DNA of 64,000 nucleotides from Fasciolopsis buskii (Eukaryota > Platyhelminthes > Trematoda > Plagiorchiida > Fasciolidae), in contig LUCM01000012.1 of NCBI GenBank assembly GCA_008360955.1, forward strand, positions 62,001 to 126,000, written 5' to 3'. The position numbers and the translations under genes were made by a program. Below the pieces are notes generated by a model. It was not told the origin of the DNA and did no database searches. It saw nothing but the letters and a program-made list of their open reading frames with translations. The stretch's first letter is position 1; the number at the start of each line of letters is the position of its first letter. Of this stretch, positions 38,131-49,885 are shown in pieces.

Positions 38131-39244
38131 ATCAAGTTCGGTTAGCTGAGTTCCACTAGGAAGGTAGTCTTTCAGATACAGCGATATAAATAAATAATTT
38201 TGAAGAACTAAAGTTTATGAAGGAAAAGCGAGTGGGGAGCCGAGTTGAAAGTAGAAGAATAACCTAAGAAGATATAGTGAACACGCTGAACATAGCTGTT
38301 TAAACGCTGGATAACAAAATGACAGTGAGACATGCAAACTGACGTGGATTGGTAAGGAAACTGGGAGAGGTACTCAAGCGACTAAGGAATACATGTTTAG
38401 TTATTCTGAGTACAAAACAGGTAATGAAAATTGGTCAAAACTGCTTCGACAAAATATCTGAGGTTGTGTGCTTAGGGCTGGAAACGACCGTTGCAGAGTT
38501 CCATGCAGCCGGACCATCGCTTGTAAGAAAGGATTTCTTGACGAGCGCAGTCTTGCCTTACAAGAGAGAACTTGCTCCCAGTTTGAGTAGAGTGAAGGGC
38601 AGGCCGTCTGGACTAACCGCAGATAAAATCTCGGGGGATTGAAGTGATCTAAAATTTCCTCTGAGGAAAACTGCTCGAATCTTGGGAAAACAGGCAATGT
38701 ACACAATGGCGAAGTGCTGGAGGATGCCAGTTTGATACCCTGGCAAAGAGTCTTACTGTCGACACCGGCAATGGAGAAACTTGGCTTGCCGGACACTGGG
38801 CCCGTATTCATGCAATGAATTTTGTCTAGTCAAATGCAAACCACACGCGTGTGAGTGAATTTGACCGCTAAACGTATTAGTTAAGCAACGGGTACTTCAA
38901 AACAAAGATCTGATGTTAATGCTAACCAGGACGGGGGCCGTCATCTTGCTAGGTATTGTGCAACTAAGGGCTGCCTGCTGGCCAACCTGCTCGCGCTTCT
39001 TGAATTCGGGCGATTTCAATGAACGTTTGTAACACATCTCAGGCAATGAGTGCCTGTGTGTGAAAAATTCGCAGTGACTATGCTAGATACCAAGCGAGTT
39101 GCAGCGCAGCCAGTCGAAGGGAGCGCATTCACCTAATTTACAAGGTAATGGTTCTAAGGATTCAGCATGACAGTTGAATACATTCGAGGACCACGGCAAA
39201 TTGGTGCAAAATCGTAAGACCGTTTTATTTTAAAGATTTTGCCC
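38131..39244. other. Spacer between the two repeat copies
   Basis: Overlapping opposite-strand frames at 38349-38642 (+) and 38401-38811 (-, 136 codons) compete with each other and carry no recognised motif. Both may be decayed repeat sequence, because the segment is flanked by two copies of one repeat. Confidence 0.3.
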
Positions 39245-39570
39245 TGAGAACGAGAACCCCGTCAATTACCGAATTTGGAATGGCAAAAGACGAGCGAGAA
39301 ATGGTATAAAATCATCAGAACACGTAGATGTGCTTAAGTGGAGGCTTATGTTGAGAGAAACGTTCTGCATTTTAATCGGATTTTCTGGGAGGAATGCGAA
39401 ATCCAACCGATTGGAAATTGACTGACCGAGTGGCAAATCACCCCCGTACTTCATAAATTGTGCAGTTGGGTCCGTAAATAAATCACGGAGATAAGTAAAG
39501 AAGATAAAAGGTGAAAAAATATCTTTCGAGGGAAACCCAAACTGTTAGGCGAAAATAAATGGTAGGTCCA
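39245..39570. repeat. Dispersed repeat, copy 2 of a pair
   Basis: Same orientation as 37835-38130 and about 1.4 kb downstream. The best conserved core is the TGCGAAATCC...GAAATTGACTGAC block at about 39397-39425. Confidence 0.7.
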
Positions 39571-39910
39571 ACTTAAACGACGGAAACAGTGGAATGTAAT
39601 CGCAAGTGAAAGAGTTTAGGATGACTGGCAAATACTCGGTCTAAAATCCCGTCTCCCCTGGAAGAGATAAAGCAGATCAGCTAAGCCGGAAGCGAGAAAG
39701 GGAAAATCGAGGTCTAGTTGAAATCACCGACAATAAAGCATAAACTGTCAGAAAATAGTGGTACAATAAATGATACAAAAGGATCGTAGATTGACATCAT
39801 GTACAGATAAAAACAAGGTAATATACACCGCACCAATTATTGTGTTACCATCTGTGTTAGAGGAATCTGAGTCATTTGGGTTCAATCAGCTATTCTTACG
39901 CCTTGGATAT

Positions 39911-40117
39911 TCATCCACTAATGCTTTCGGTGCATGAAATTGCTGCGTTATCGTTTCTGGCGGAGACATGTACGATATAGAGGTAACGGGTAAGACTTCG
40001 AATCAAAGGTGCTTGGTGTGTGTGTGCATGAAGCCCAAATTGCAGGACTCTGGTATTACTGTAGTCAATGGCATGGCCTTCAGCTATAACATGAAGAGCG
40101 GTTGCCGAGCCGGTCAC
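39911..40117 (-). mobile_element. Possible Penelope-like element fragment
   Basis: The - strand frame reads SATALHVIAEGHAIDYSNTRVL. This resembles the S-x-x-A-x-H-x(4)-GH-x-[IF]-[DN]-[FYW] stretch in the C-terminal GIY-YIG nuclease region of Penelope-like retroelements. No GIY or YIG motif or reverse transcriptase is visible nearby. The frame opens with GTG and has no gene context. It is a plausible relic only. Confidence 0.3.
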
Positions 40118-40219
40118 TGTTTTAGAAACCTTTTGTTCTGTTGGTTAGTACTTCTGCTGCGTTCAGCATTCCGAGCTTTCCGTTTTTTACCTGTTTGCAT
40201 GTTTTCTCATGATATTTAG

Positions 40220-41849
40220 CGGGGCCGTTGATTAAACAAGTGCAATTGTCTTCATGGTATAAACAGGGACTGAATTTGGCAGAAAACAAGGGAACGTCAA
40301 ATGCCTTCCTGATTTCCTCTGATGTGCCCAGTCTTTATGGCATACCGATAGAGGTGAGTAAGAATGTGTGATTGTCGTCATGTGTGCTTGATTCTTCTCT
40401 TCTCATGACCACATGTGAGGAGGGTGGAAGTGAGACAGGTCAAATGCAGTGGTAATGTTAGCTGCACTAAGTTGACCTCTCTATCCTTGATCAGCATGGC
40501 TCACAAAAATATCAAAACTGCCTTTAACAAACAAGACCTCGTGCGGTAGAAATCAAGTGATTTATCTAAGTGATTTGCCATCGCGCTTGGGTAAAGTTTT
40601 AGCAACGTCACAGATGTCACCTCGACCGGTAATGAAATGTATGCCGTATAAAATACTGCCGTCACAGAACTTCACGAAAACTAACAATATGAACTAGCTA
40701 ACAGATTTTCGAAGTCACTGAGTATGTAAAAGTCCCACTGAATTAAACGCAGCGCTGATATTGCGCTTCAGTGACTGTCTTGCAATGTTCACATATCTCA
40801 ATGCGTAATCGTGTTGCGCAAACATAGAGTTAATCAAGAGAAAAGGAACGGTCTGCAACTGGAACCAAACAAAAACCCTTAATTTCTTGACTCAAGCTTA
40901 CTTGTTTACAGTACATAGAATCGAAAACCACGGCTCAGCCAAGGCTATTTCATCATGTGTACGCTCGACAAAGCCCAGTTGAACCCGAAAATCCTGAGTA
41001 ACTGTTCGCTCTTTGGACGGGGCTTGCAAGAGTTTTTCTGGAGTCCCTCATTAGAATGTATCCTAAAGTTACTCCACCGTTTTCTTTAGGCTTCTCCAAT
41101 GTTGGCTTCCGCTAAGTGTATAACATAATTTACAGCTGATTGCATACAAAGACATCTAACTGAAATTGATCAGGAGATCTAGCTTGCCACGTGATCGACC
41201 CAAGTCTTCCAATCCAACTACCAGGAGAATGCTCATCTAACTACAACCGAATGAGCTTTGCGAGGTTTGACGGTCTTTCATCTTGCTGCGTGAATCATCC
41301 TCCAATGAAATTGGCATTGCGAGATGAACTGAGAAAAAGTCAGCAAATAGGTTGAACTATTTACAGTTTCAGCGAAGAGTGATGGCATTTTAAACGTCGC
41401 CTCAGCCTTACTGAGCCAGACGACTCATTTTGAGTCAACCCAATGGCGAGTATCCAATGCAGCTAGCAGAATGTTTCTTATTCAGTAACGTTCATTTTTA
41501 GGTTTAACTTCATCATGGAAATTAAATGCATCTATGAGTGAAAAGATATATTCACACAATATTGGTCACTTAGTAAGTGACTGAGCAAACTAATCGCACT
41601 AATATCCTTTTTTCTTCATCCCTGTCTTCCAGTGCAATACCGTGAGGAAAGTTAAGAGGATTAAATGTAGCCGATGTAAAATAAGCCTTCTATAAGTACT
41701 CAGAGGTTGCCACACCAACGTATTACTGAAAGTCTGAGGGCTTGTTTCAACGAAGTTCTATGAGTGACTTAGACCTACTTAGTTTTCACCTTTCTTTTTG
41801 CCTTTTATCTTTTGCTTCCTTTACTATCGAAAGAACAATGTATAGCGTT
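40220..41849. other. Intergenic DNA, nothing recognised
   Basis: No open frame of note, no repeat seen elsewhere in the window, and no RNA gene. A short palindrome TCACTTAGTAAGTGA lies near 41565. Confidence 0.4.
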
Positions 41850-42728
41850 TTCAGGAAGGGAGCCGCGGCCAGTGCGAAAGTTGACCGGCGGCGAGAGGGT
41901 TCGGTCCCGACCTTCATGTCCAAACGCCACGACCTTTCCGCATGGCCACCGCATTAATGAAGAAGGGCTTAGGAAGATCGGGGCCGGTTTACAGGTTTGT
42001 GCGTGACTGGGAGGAGAGGCACCTCTGATTTGGTAGACTGTCATGACCTTGGGGTATCTTTCATTCATTTGGATTCCAACACCCACACAACTCACTCCCC
42101 TGGCTACCCGAAGCCGATGCGTGCATCAGCAGCCACACCTTGCAAAAACGGCTCGACAGGCGGGTTAAATCGGATTGAGGCTAACCAAGACTAGAAGCGT
42201 TGTTGGGACGCCATTCAGTGCCCAAAAGAGATTACACTCGCAAAAGCGGGTGGGATCTGTTGGATCCAACGGTTACCGAGGCAGTTGGATCAACCAACCG
42301 GATTGCATGTACCCTTGGCAGTTCTCCGAACGGTGTATGATTTCCTGGAGAGCCATCGACATTCATGCGCCAAAATCACCTGGGACGCGATGGTTGTCCC
42401 TGATTAGCAGACTACAATCAAAAGGCGTCTGAACCGCTGGGTTAAGCATTGTCTCCCAGCGTTTAAACACTCTGCTGCCCAATAGGTCATATTTTATTGT
42501 GTGCTGGTCGGAGTTGCCACCTTGAACAAAAGCCGGGTGGCACTGGAGTTGTCACTTCTTAGGCTATTCTCAAGTATCCTCGTGGATTTTATCTCTGCAG
42601 TTTTTCTCATCATGCTACGGCCTCCGATGTCAGCGATGCTCCTGTGCTCATTCGGTGGTAGCGGTGATTCATACGTGAACTTGGAATGTAAATATAAGCA
42701 AGAATCCATGAAATACACAGCCTGATTC
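41850..42728 (+). repeat. GC-rich leader, possibly the 5' part of the adjacent retrotransposon
   Basis: It is clearly richer in G+C than its flanks and ends where the endonuclease reading of the next element begins. It has a good RNA polymerase III box-B match, GGTTCGGTCCC, near 41899. Frames at 41805-42095 (-) and 41997-42432 (+) translate it but match no family I know. I read it as the untranslated leader of the element or an older repeat into which the element inserted. Confidence 0.4.
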
Positions 42729-45240
42729 AATATGAGAACTCTCCTGGATGCAGATAGATAATGTATTTACATCTGTAAGTTCTGCGATTACGGGATCGAT
42801 ATTGCTTTTCTATTTGACTTATGCTTACACAACTACGGCAGTCGGCGTATTCAGATATCCCAGAGGGCCACATCTCACCGGATGTACTATAGTGGCCCAG
42901 AAGACAACGCAGGCCTTCATGGTGTTCCGAATGCAATGAACAGTGGAGCCCACAGAGCTCTGAACTCTTGGGAAACAATTTCGCCAATACATGCAATGGC
43001 GCGATTCAGAAACGCTTATTATAGCTTGACTGCTGTTTCAGTCTACGCTCCTATTCGATAAGCGGAGCCGAACGCTTAATATGTTTTCTACAACGAACGT
43101 CGGGATTTAGTTAGTTGTGCCTCGAGGATCGACATCTTTCTAATTAAATGAGGTTGATTCGTCTGCACGGCACTAACAGGTGACTACTCCATGAAGATTT
43201 GTCCATGGTGAGCGATGCAAAAACGGTGACCGCTTGGTCCCGTTTTCGGATCGCAATTGACTGGCTCTCATCAAATCCGATTTCAACATCCGAAAGGCAT
43301 CTGTTGCAGTATTACATTAACGACAGTAGGACAGTCCATCAGGTCAGCTATACCCTAGTGCTTCGTCGCCGGTCATCATCGATCGTCGACTGTCGGGTGT
43401 CACGTTAGCAAAACAAGGAAAGTCATCGGCATGAATTATGCAATAGTAACCGCTCGTCTCGAGCTTCACATTTCAGCTGGACAGAAAGTCCAACCGAATT
43501 TCAGGCTAGCCTTGTCCCTGCTGACAGTTCTAGAAAAACGTCCAAAACTTGTCAAAAGCTATCACATATACATAAGCGAAGACCGATAAATATGACAGCC
43601 TAAATTAACTGTAAACCGGATTAATTCATCTATAACTAGCTCACTCCTTGAAGATTTAAGTAAATCCAAATATAACAGTAAAAAATGTACATCTGCGAAA
43701 ACTCCTACACGCTGATTATCACTACATCCGCCGCGAAGCTGTAGGCTCAGCAGAAATCGACCGAGAGTTATATTGGCATAAAACTGCGGGCCATATGGAA
43801 ACTGTGGAAAACGGCGACGATTACAAGGAGCTTTTCAGACTCATACCTTCCTTTTCGGGAAATATGCAACCTCCGCCCCCCCAAAAAATTGTGTCTTTAG
43901 TGGCCACCTTATATGAGAATGCGAAACATTTCTCCGAGATGGGTCGAAACCTTCGGCCAGCTGCTCAATCGCCATTCCATCCAGTCCGAATGTACAACAT
44001 CACTAAGCGTCATAGAGCAACATTAAATTGATCTTAAGCATGCCGGCGAACTGAAAATCATTTCACCCTTTTTTATAATGGAAAAATGAAAGGTAGCCCG
44101 GCGGTGACTGCATCACACTTGATATCTTTAGATCCAGTTTGCCAGCTCTGCTGAATCCACTAACAAAGCAGTTTTGCCCTATTTGGGACTCAAAAGTTTT
44201 CGCCTGAATTCCCTGTAGCACAGAAGAGCGACAAGACCATATGTGCAATCTACAGTAACGTCAGTCATCGATATAGCAGCTTAGCTCATAGCGAACGTTC
44301 TGATGGAGTTCAGTGTTGCAGCTCAGGAAGCACAAACACGTTCTACCTAGTATGGTTTTTATCGAGGAGTAGGTTATTTTGGTCAGATATTCGCACTGTG
44401 TGGAATTGTAGAACAGCGTTATAAGTTCCCGCAACTTAACACGACGTGCTTCATCAAATTCTATTAAGCACTCGACTTTGTTTACACCTATTAAATCCGG
44501 AGCATAATGCGAAGCTAAGGGTTGGTGGAAAAATACGTTGAATTGATAGAAACCTAATGGTGGTGAATACAGATGAACTTCCGGGCTTACGGCGAAGAAT
44601 CTCCAGAGTTTCCCTTGACTCTGCTGTTCATCACGTTTAACCACTATCACCGGTCTTTTTCAGCTAAGCTATACACTGAATAATTTGACGTTCCCTCAAT
44701 AAATTCGGATGAATACTACTTGGTTGCGGTTTTTGGGCCATTGACCTCGAGTTCTTTGACTACAGTGTTCCTCTAGGAGATCAGCCTGGAAATGTGCAGC
44801 CGGTTCTAGACAGTATTGGATGTGAAACCATGATCGTTGATTCGGAGATAGACATTAAAAATAAGTTCCTCACAGTCTTGCAAGCCCTGTCATTTCGTGT
44901 CTACATCATTGGCAACACTTTGGAACAGGTGCTTCAGTTCATGTTACTGGGTTCTACCAATCAAATGAACAGCCAGGCCGGAGATGATGTTAAACATCTC
45001 GTGGACTGCATCAGGGGAGATTTCCTGTCATTTCTCAAAACACTGTGGTCTCGTAGCGAATTTAGCCTGCGTGGAAGGCTGCGCATTTGCTGAGCTGCTG
45101 TCCTCCCACTTTTTACTTTCATGTGAGAAACCTGGCCACTGAGAGCAAACATTACAAAACGGTCAGAAGGTTTCGTCCATTGGGGTCCTCGCCATCCATT
45201 GGTGCAATTGCGTCTCAAAAGTCGATGTATCAGCAAAGTA
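42729..45240 (+). mobile_element. Nearly full-length dead non-LTR retrotransposon (endonuclease + reverse transcriptase)
   Basis: Parts occur in the order of a LINE-type (RTE-like) polyprotein. The AP-endonuclease part spans 42729-43150: NMRTLLDADR, MYYSGPEDNAGLHGV and SLTAVSVYAPI. Its end lies at 43340-43410 (LVLRRRSSSIVDCRVSR). The linker is at 43795-44000 (ETVENGDDYKELFRLI). The RT finger and palm lie at about 44245-44500 (SVIDIAA, GQIFALCGIVEQRYKF). The catalytic region is near 44745 and the RT C-terminus at 44930-45150 (NTLEQVLQF, NSQAGDDVKH, LKTLWSRSEFSLRGRLRI, ETWPLR). Many stops and frameshifts interrupt it. The YADD box is degraded to FDYS, so the copy cannot be active. Placement in the family comes from remembered motif order, not a search. 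Confidence 0.88.
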
Positions 45241-46009
45241 TGAATATCGAAAGGGTTTCGTCATTGCTTTATATACAACCCTACGGTGTTTCGTCCATTT
45301 TCCCCGCCGACCTTGGATGGAACTAACAAAGAGAAAATTATCATTTGGTTCAAACTGGGAATATTGTTTTGGTGGCCAATTAAAGGTGTGGGTCATCAGT
45401 ATTAAGACATTTATGGATCCTTTAGGCCTTTGTTGATTTGAGAATAACAATTCTAATGTCCTGTTAGTCTCAGCAGGTATGATAACAACAAAATCCATTT
45501 ATCCCTCTCACACAGGGAAAAAGTTTTCCGAGAGTCCATTCAGTTACTTTAATTATTTCTCAATTATATCTTTCGTTATCCACATTTTACTTACCTGTGC
45601 ACACCAGCTGCATATGAAACAAATTTGAATGATGACAAAAACAAATTCCACGGATTTTCTGGTTCTAATTAAATTCGCATGTATCACTTAAAACTGACGA
45701 CTTAAAAATGCACGATTGTATTTATTTTTCTCGCGTATTTGAATGTGGTTTAACGAGTGATACTTTAATTTTGTTTCACTACTGATTGATGTAATACGGT
45801 GTGCCTACGCGCAATCATGTTGATGTTGAGCACAACAGATGGCATAGACCATTGCGGTAAGCACGTTGACAACAACCAGAAGCAAACCGGGTGTTTGCAC
45901 ATTTTTGGAACTTGCACATCTCCATTTATATAATGAATCTAATCTGAAGTAACTGTTGTAAACAACTAAATCACCAAAGACAGAGGCAGGTGTTCCCTCC
46001 CTAGTAACG
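45241..46009. other. Unique AT-rich spacer
   Basis: It holds only the - strand frames 45163-45498 and 45805-46029, neither with a recognised domain. Confidence 0.4.
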
Positions 46010-47284
46010 AGTGATTGATTGCTTTTCAAGTGAGACGGATTTCAATAAATTATTTAAAACTCTGGTATTTGATCCGATAAGAATTTTCACATATGGTGTA
46101 AGAGTCTCGTTAAATGTTTGTAGAATGAGCACGCTGTGAAGTGTGCATAGCCCAAGACCAAGCTAAGACAACCAGGAACAGTGATAATGAAGCGTGCCTA
46201 GAGTGGACCAGAATTGTAAGCCTTTCAAGACGTTCGATGAACTAAAACAATTGCTGATGAGGAACAGGTGTAGCAGCAGCAACAGCAGCGGCAGCCAACC
46301 GATACCCCCATTACTCATTTTCAGGGGAACAGTCATATTACACGTAGATCAACGTGGGCATGCCCAAAAGCGACGTAGGTTCCGCTCTATTACTGACCAA
46401 AGGTGTGACCAGCGCAAGAGCCTGCTGAATACCAAATGTGTTTCGTCATTATCACCACACCTGTCGGTCCGAGCTTGTTGCGTGCAGACAGAGCACACCA
46501 GGAGCGAACGAAAGGTTAACGTTGCGCAGCACCAGCCAGAAAGCAGGGAGTTCGGATCCTCTCACCGCCGGTATACTGACCATAAAAGACACTATTGGCC
46601 ACAACGCTGTTTTCTGAAGGTGGCGTTTTTCACTGCGTCAATGAATTAATTAAATAAGATATGTGAAGTGTATAAAAAGCAGACGAATCCAGAACAAATG
46701 CAGTTGATTGTTAGAAGCATTACTGGAATGAGATAAACGACATATCTTGTCACTGGTCAGATAAGGCGATGGGCCAGTAGTGGGACAAAGTCTTCAGTTA
46801 ATCGTAGGAGGTTAAATAAAACTCGACTGATCTAAGAGACGAATAAGTGACTGCTTACGGTGATGGAACGAACAAAAAAAAATCAAGTATTTTATCGGAT
46901 ATCGTTTCAAGCTTAATGGAGATGACAACGACGACGTAATTACAATGTCACATCGACTGCTGATGGATGATTTGGCAATTGAAAGCCTATTTCAGTGAGA
47001 AGTACTTTATGTCTGTCATAAACCTACGCTAGGACGATCATCAATTTCCACGGCTGTGTGCAAAATTGTCCAAGTGTTTGGCCCAAAATAGCAAGAGAAG
47101 TGTAAAGTGTAAAAAAATAGAAGCAGTTAATGGACCTTTGGTCACTGCCTTTGATGACCACTAATTTCTTCTTAATTGCCATCATAATTCCGATCGTCAG
47201 GTTCAACATCTCATATCGATCAGCACCATGGTCATCAGTGTAATAACAACTAACGTCATACCAATTGTCTTGTCCAATGCAATG
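46010..47284. repeat. 1275-bp block, copy 1 of an identical pair
   Basis: Positions 46010-47284 reappear at 47286-48560 at an offset of 1276, with a single N between them. Every landmark I compared is identical, including a 151-codon open frame. See the entry at 47285 for the assembly reading. Confidence 0.9.
46194..46649 (+). CDS. 151-codon open frame, unknown and doubtful (copy at 47470-47925)
   Basis: The frame opens with GTG; the first ATG is codon 22 (MRNRCSSSNSSGS). The product would be basic, with a Ser/Asn run. An alternative frame over the same bases reads QQQQQ from a CAG/CAA tract near 46273. No family is recognised. The same frame is found again, unchanged, in the duplicated block, which adds no independent evidence. 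Confidence 0.13.
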   Translation: MPRVDQNCKPFKTFDELKQLLMRNRCSSSNSSGSQPIPPLLIFRGTVILHVDQRGHAQKRRRFRSITDQRCDQRKSLLNTKCVSSLSPHLSVRACCVQTEHTRSERKVNVAQHQPESREFGSSHRRYTDHKRHYWPQRCFLKVAFFTASMN

Positions 47285-47285
47285 N
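47285..47285. other. Single N at a contig join
   Basis: The only ambiguous base in the window. It falls exactly between two identical 1275-bp blocks and marks where two contigs that both contained this sequence were placed end to end. Confidence 0.85.
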
Positions 47286-48560
47286 AGTGATTGATTGCTT
47301 TTCAAGTGAGACGGATTTCAATAAATTATTTAAAACTCTGGTATTTGATCCGATAAGAATTTTCACATATGGTGTAAGAGTCTCGTTAAATGTTTGTAGA
47401 ATGAGCACGCTGTGAAGTGTGCATAGCCCAAGACCAAGCTAAGACAACCAGGAACAGTGATAATGAAGCGTGCCTAGAGTGGACCAGAATTGTAAGCCTT
47501 TCAAGACGTTCGATGAACTAAAACAATTGCTGATGAGGAACAGGTGTAGCAGCAGCAACAGCAGCGGCAGCCAACCGATACCCCCATTACTCATTTTCAG
47601 GGGAACAGTCATATTACACGTAGATCAACGTGGGCATGCCCAAAAGCGACGTAGGTTCCGCTCTATTACTGACCAAAGGTGTGACCAGCGCAAGAGCCTG
47701 CTGAATACCAAATGTGTTTCGTCATTATCACCACACCTGTCGGTCCGAGCTTGTTGCGTGCAGACAGAGCACACCAGGAGCGAACGAAAGGTTAACGTTG
47801 CGCAGCACCAGCCAGAAAGCAGGGAGTTCGGATCCTCTCACCGCCGGTATACTGACCATAAAAGACACTATTGGCCACAACGCTGTTTTCTGAAGGTGGC
47901 GTTTTTCACTGCGTCAATGAATTAATTAAATAAGATATGTGAAGTGTATAAAAAGCAGACGAATCCAGAACAAATGCAGTTGATTGTTAGAAGCATTACT
48001 GGAATGAGATAAACGACATATCTTGTCACTGGTCAGATAAGGCGATGGGCCAGTAGTGGGACAAAGTCTTCAGTTAATCGTAGGAGGTTAAATAAAACTC
48101 GACTGATCTAAGAGACGAATAAGTGACTGCTTACGGTGATGGAACGAACAAAAAAAAATCAAGTATTTTATCGGATATCGTTTCAAGCTTAATGGAGATG
48201 ACAACGACGACGTAATTACAATGTCACATCGACTGCTGATGGATGATTTGGCAATTGAAAGCCTATTTCAGTGAGAAGTACTTTATGTCTGTCATAAACC
48301 TACGCTAGGACGATCATCAATTTCCACGGCTGTGTGCAAAATTGTCCAAGTGTTTGGCCCAAAATAGCAAGAGAAGTGTAAAGTGTAAAAAAATAGAAGC
48401 AGTTAATGGACCTTTGGTCACTGCCTTTGATGACCACTAATTTCTTCTTAATTGCCATCATAATTCCGATCGTCAGGTTCAACATCTCATATCGATCAGC
48501 ACCATGGTCATCAGTGTAATAACAACTAACGTCATACCAATTGTCTTGTCCAATGCAATG
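47286..48560. repeat. 1275-bp block, copy 2 of an identical pair
   Basis: Identical to 46010-47284 wherever compared. After it the sequence continues with unique DNA (TTGTGATTGTGG...). The 151-codon frame is at 47470-47925. Confidence 0.9.
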
Positions 48561-49451
48561 TTGTGATTGTGGATGTCATCATTAAGAACATCATCCCTGT
48601 TACCGTCGTTGACATTATCCTGGTCATATCAACAGTATCATTATGTCGACAGTTCCGGGAGTAATATCAACCGTTGAAATGTACATATATTTCTATTGGC
48701 AGTATTACATGACATTGTTACTTCTGCAACTACTGCACTATTTTACCTCACTTATGTTTCTGCTATAGGTGACTAGGTCCGAAGATGTAAAGACATTCTA
48801 ATGAAGAAGTTAAGTTCATCACAGTCCGAAGTGACCTTGTTTCTGTTTCGATCGGAACAAAATCCGGATCCTCTCATTTTGTTGTATACCCATAATTATT
48901 CTTGATTCGTGCAAACAATATCGGCATTATTCATGAAAGAACGCCGTCTATTATCTCGTAAACACTTCGGCAATTTGCATTCATTATGCATAGTACTCTT
49001 CAAAACTGCCTCGAGGATGTGCATATTCATCAGTCACGATATCCTTCTTTTCCAGACGATACGCAATTAACAAGTCAGGAGTTTCTATTCTCTCACCTAA
49101 GCTCATGCAAAAACGTTTTGCTTGCTTTTCATCATCTTAAAACCTAAGATCTTTCAACTGGCGCATAATGAAACAGAATAACAATAGGATCTGTTTAACA
49201 CTTAAATATATTTAATAACAGAAAATCAGTTGCAATTTAGCTTTTGGCGTTAGCACCACATAATACGACCATATCGACCAATAATTCTCTCTACTGATTC
49301 GACAACTTGTGGAATGTGAACACAGCGGTCACGTTACCAGCAGTCGAAGTCTGTTAGTGGAAAACGAGGGAAGAGTTAAGGGTTTTGAGAGATTAATGGT
49401 TTTAATCAAGCATCTCAAAAGGAAAATATTTAAATGCGGATATAAATAGAA
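48561..49451. other. Unique AT-rich spacer
   Basis: No open frame of 60 codons, repeat or RNA gene is recognisable between the duplicated block and the SINE at 49452. Confidence 0.4.
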
Positions 49452-49579
49452 TTTTAGTAGTGGAAGATTGAGTGTTTTGATGAAACAATTCACCATGTGA
49501 TATCATCGCTCAACTCACCGTAAAAAAACGATGGATGCACTGTACAGCTGTTTCATCTTCGTTATGAATCATCAGTAAA
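49452..49579 (-). mobile_element. SINE 3' body fragment, minus strand
   Basis: It carries the tail and body of the tRNA-derived SINE (from TTTTAGTAGTGG to GAATCATCAG) but stops before the tRNA-like part. It abuts the inverted copy that follows, so the locus is again a compound inverted pair. Confidence 0.75.
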
Positions 49580-49885
49580 GGTTGATCGCTGAGAGCTTGC
49601 GGACAGTAAACGTGCAAATCAGTCACGGATATTTGCAACATGATCATGTGCTCAAGTTGAACAAAACCGTTCATAGCCTCATAGCCTGTCCGCTAGCGTA
49701 ATGGCTAAGGCGTTCGACTCAAAATCGTTCGTCCTAGTTCGGGTTCGCGTTCCAGTTCGGGTGTGACGGATATGCACTGCTGATGATTCCTAACAAGAAT
49801 GAAACAGCTGTGGAGTGCTTCCATGGTTTCTTTAGGTTGTGTTGGGCGATGATCTCACATGGAGAATTATTTCATAAATAGAATT
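49580..49885 (+). mobile_element. tRNA-derived SINE, full-length plus-strand copy
   Basis: It contains the leader (49580-49680), box A TAGCGTAATGG (49694-49704), the anticodon-loop region GACTCAAAATC, box B GGTTCGCGTTCC (49742-49753) and the body to about 49885. The sequence CCTAGTTCGGGTTCGCG before box B links this copy to the subfamily of the tandem array at 61945 and not to the copies at 11 kb. Confidence 0.82.

Noticed and set aside
44261..44650. 129-codon minus-strand protein
   Set aside because: It is the antisense of the reverse transcriptase region of the + strand retrotransposon, whose RT motifs explain the openness.
46260..46300. Poly-Gln protein segment (QQQQQ)
   Set aside because: It is a short CAG/CAA tract in a frame closed by a TAG just upstream and another stop shortly downstream, with no exon context. 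It also lies in the duplicated block.
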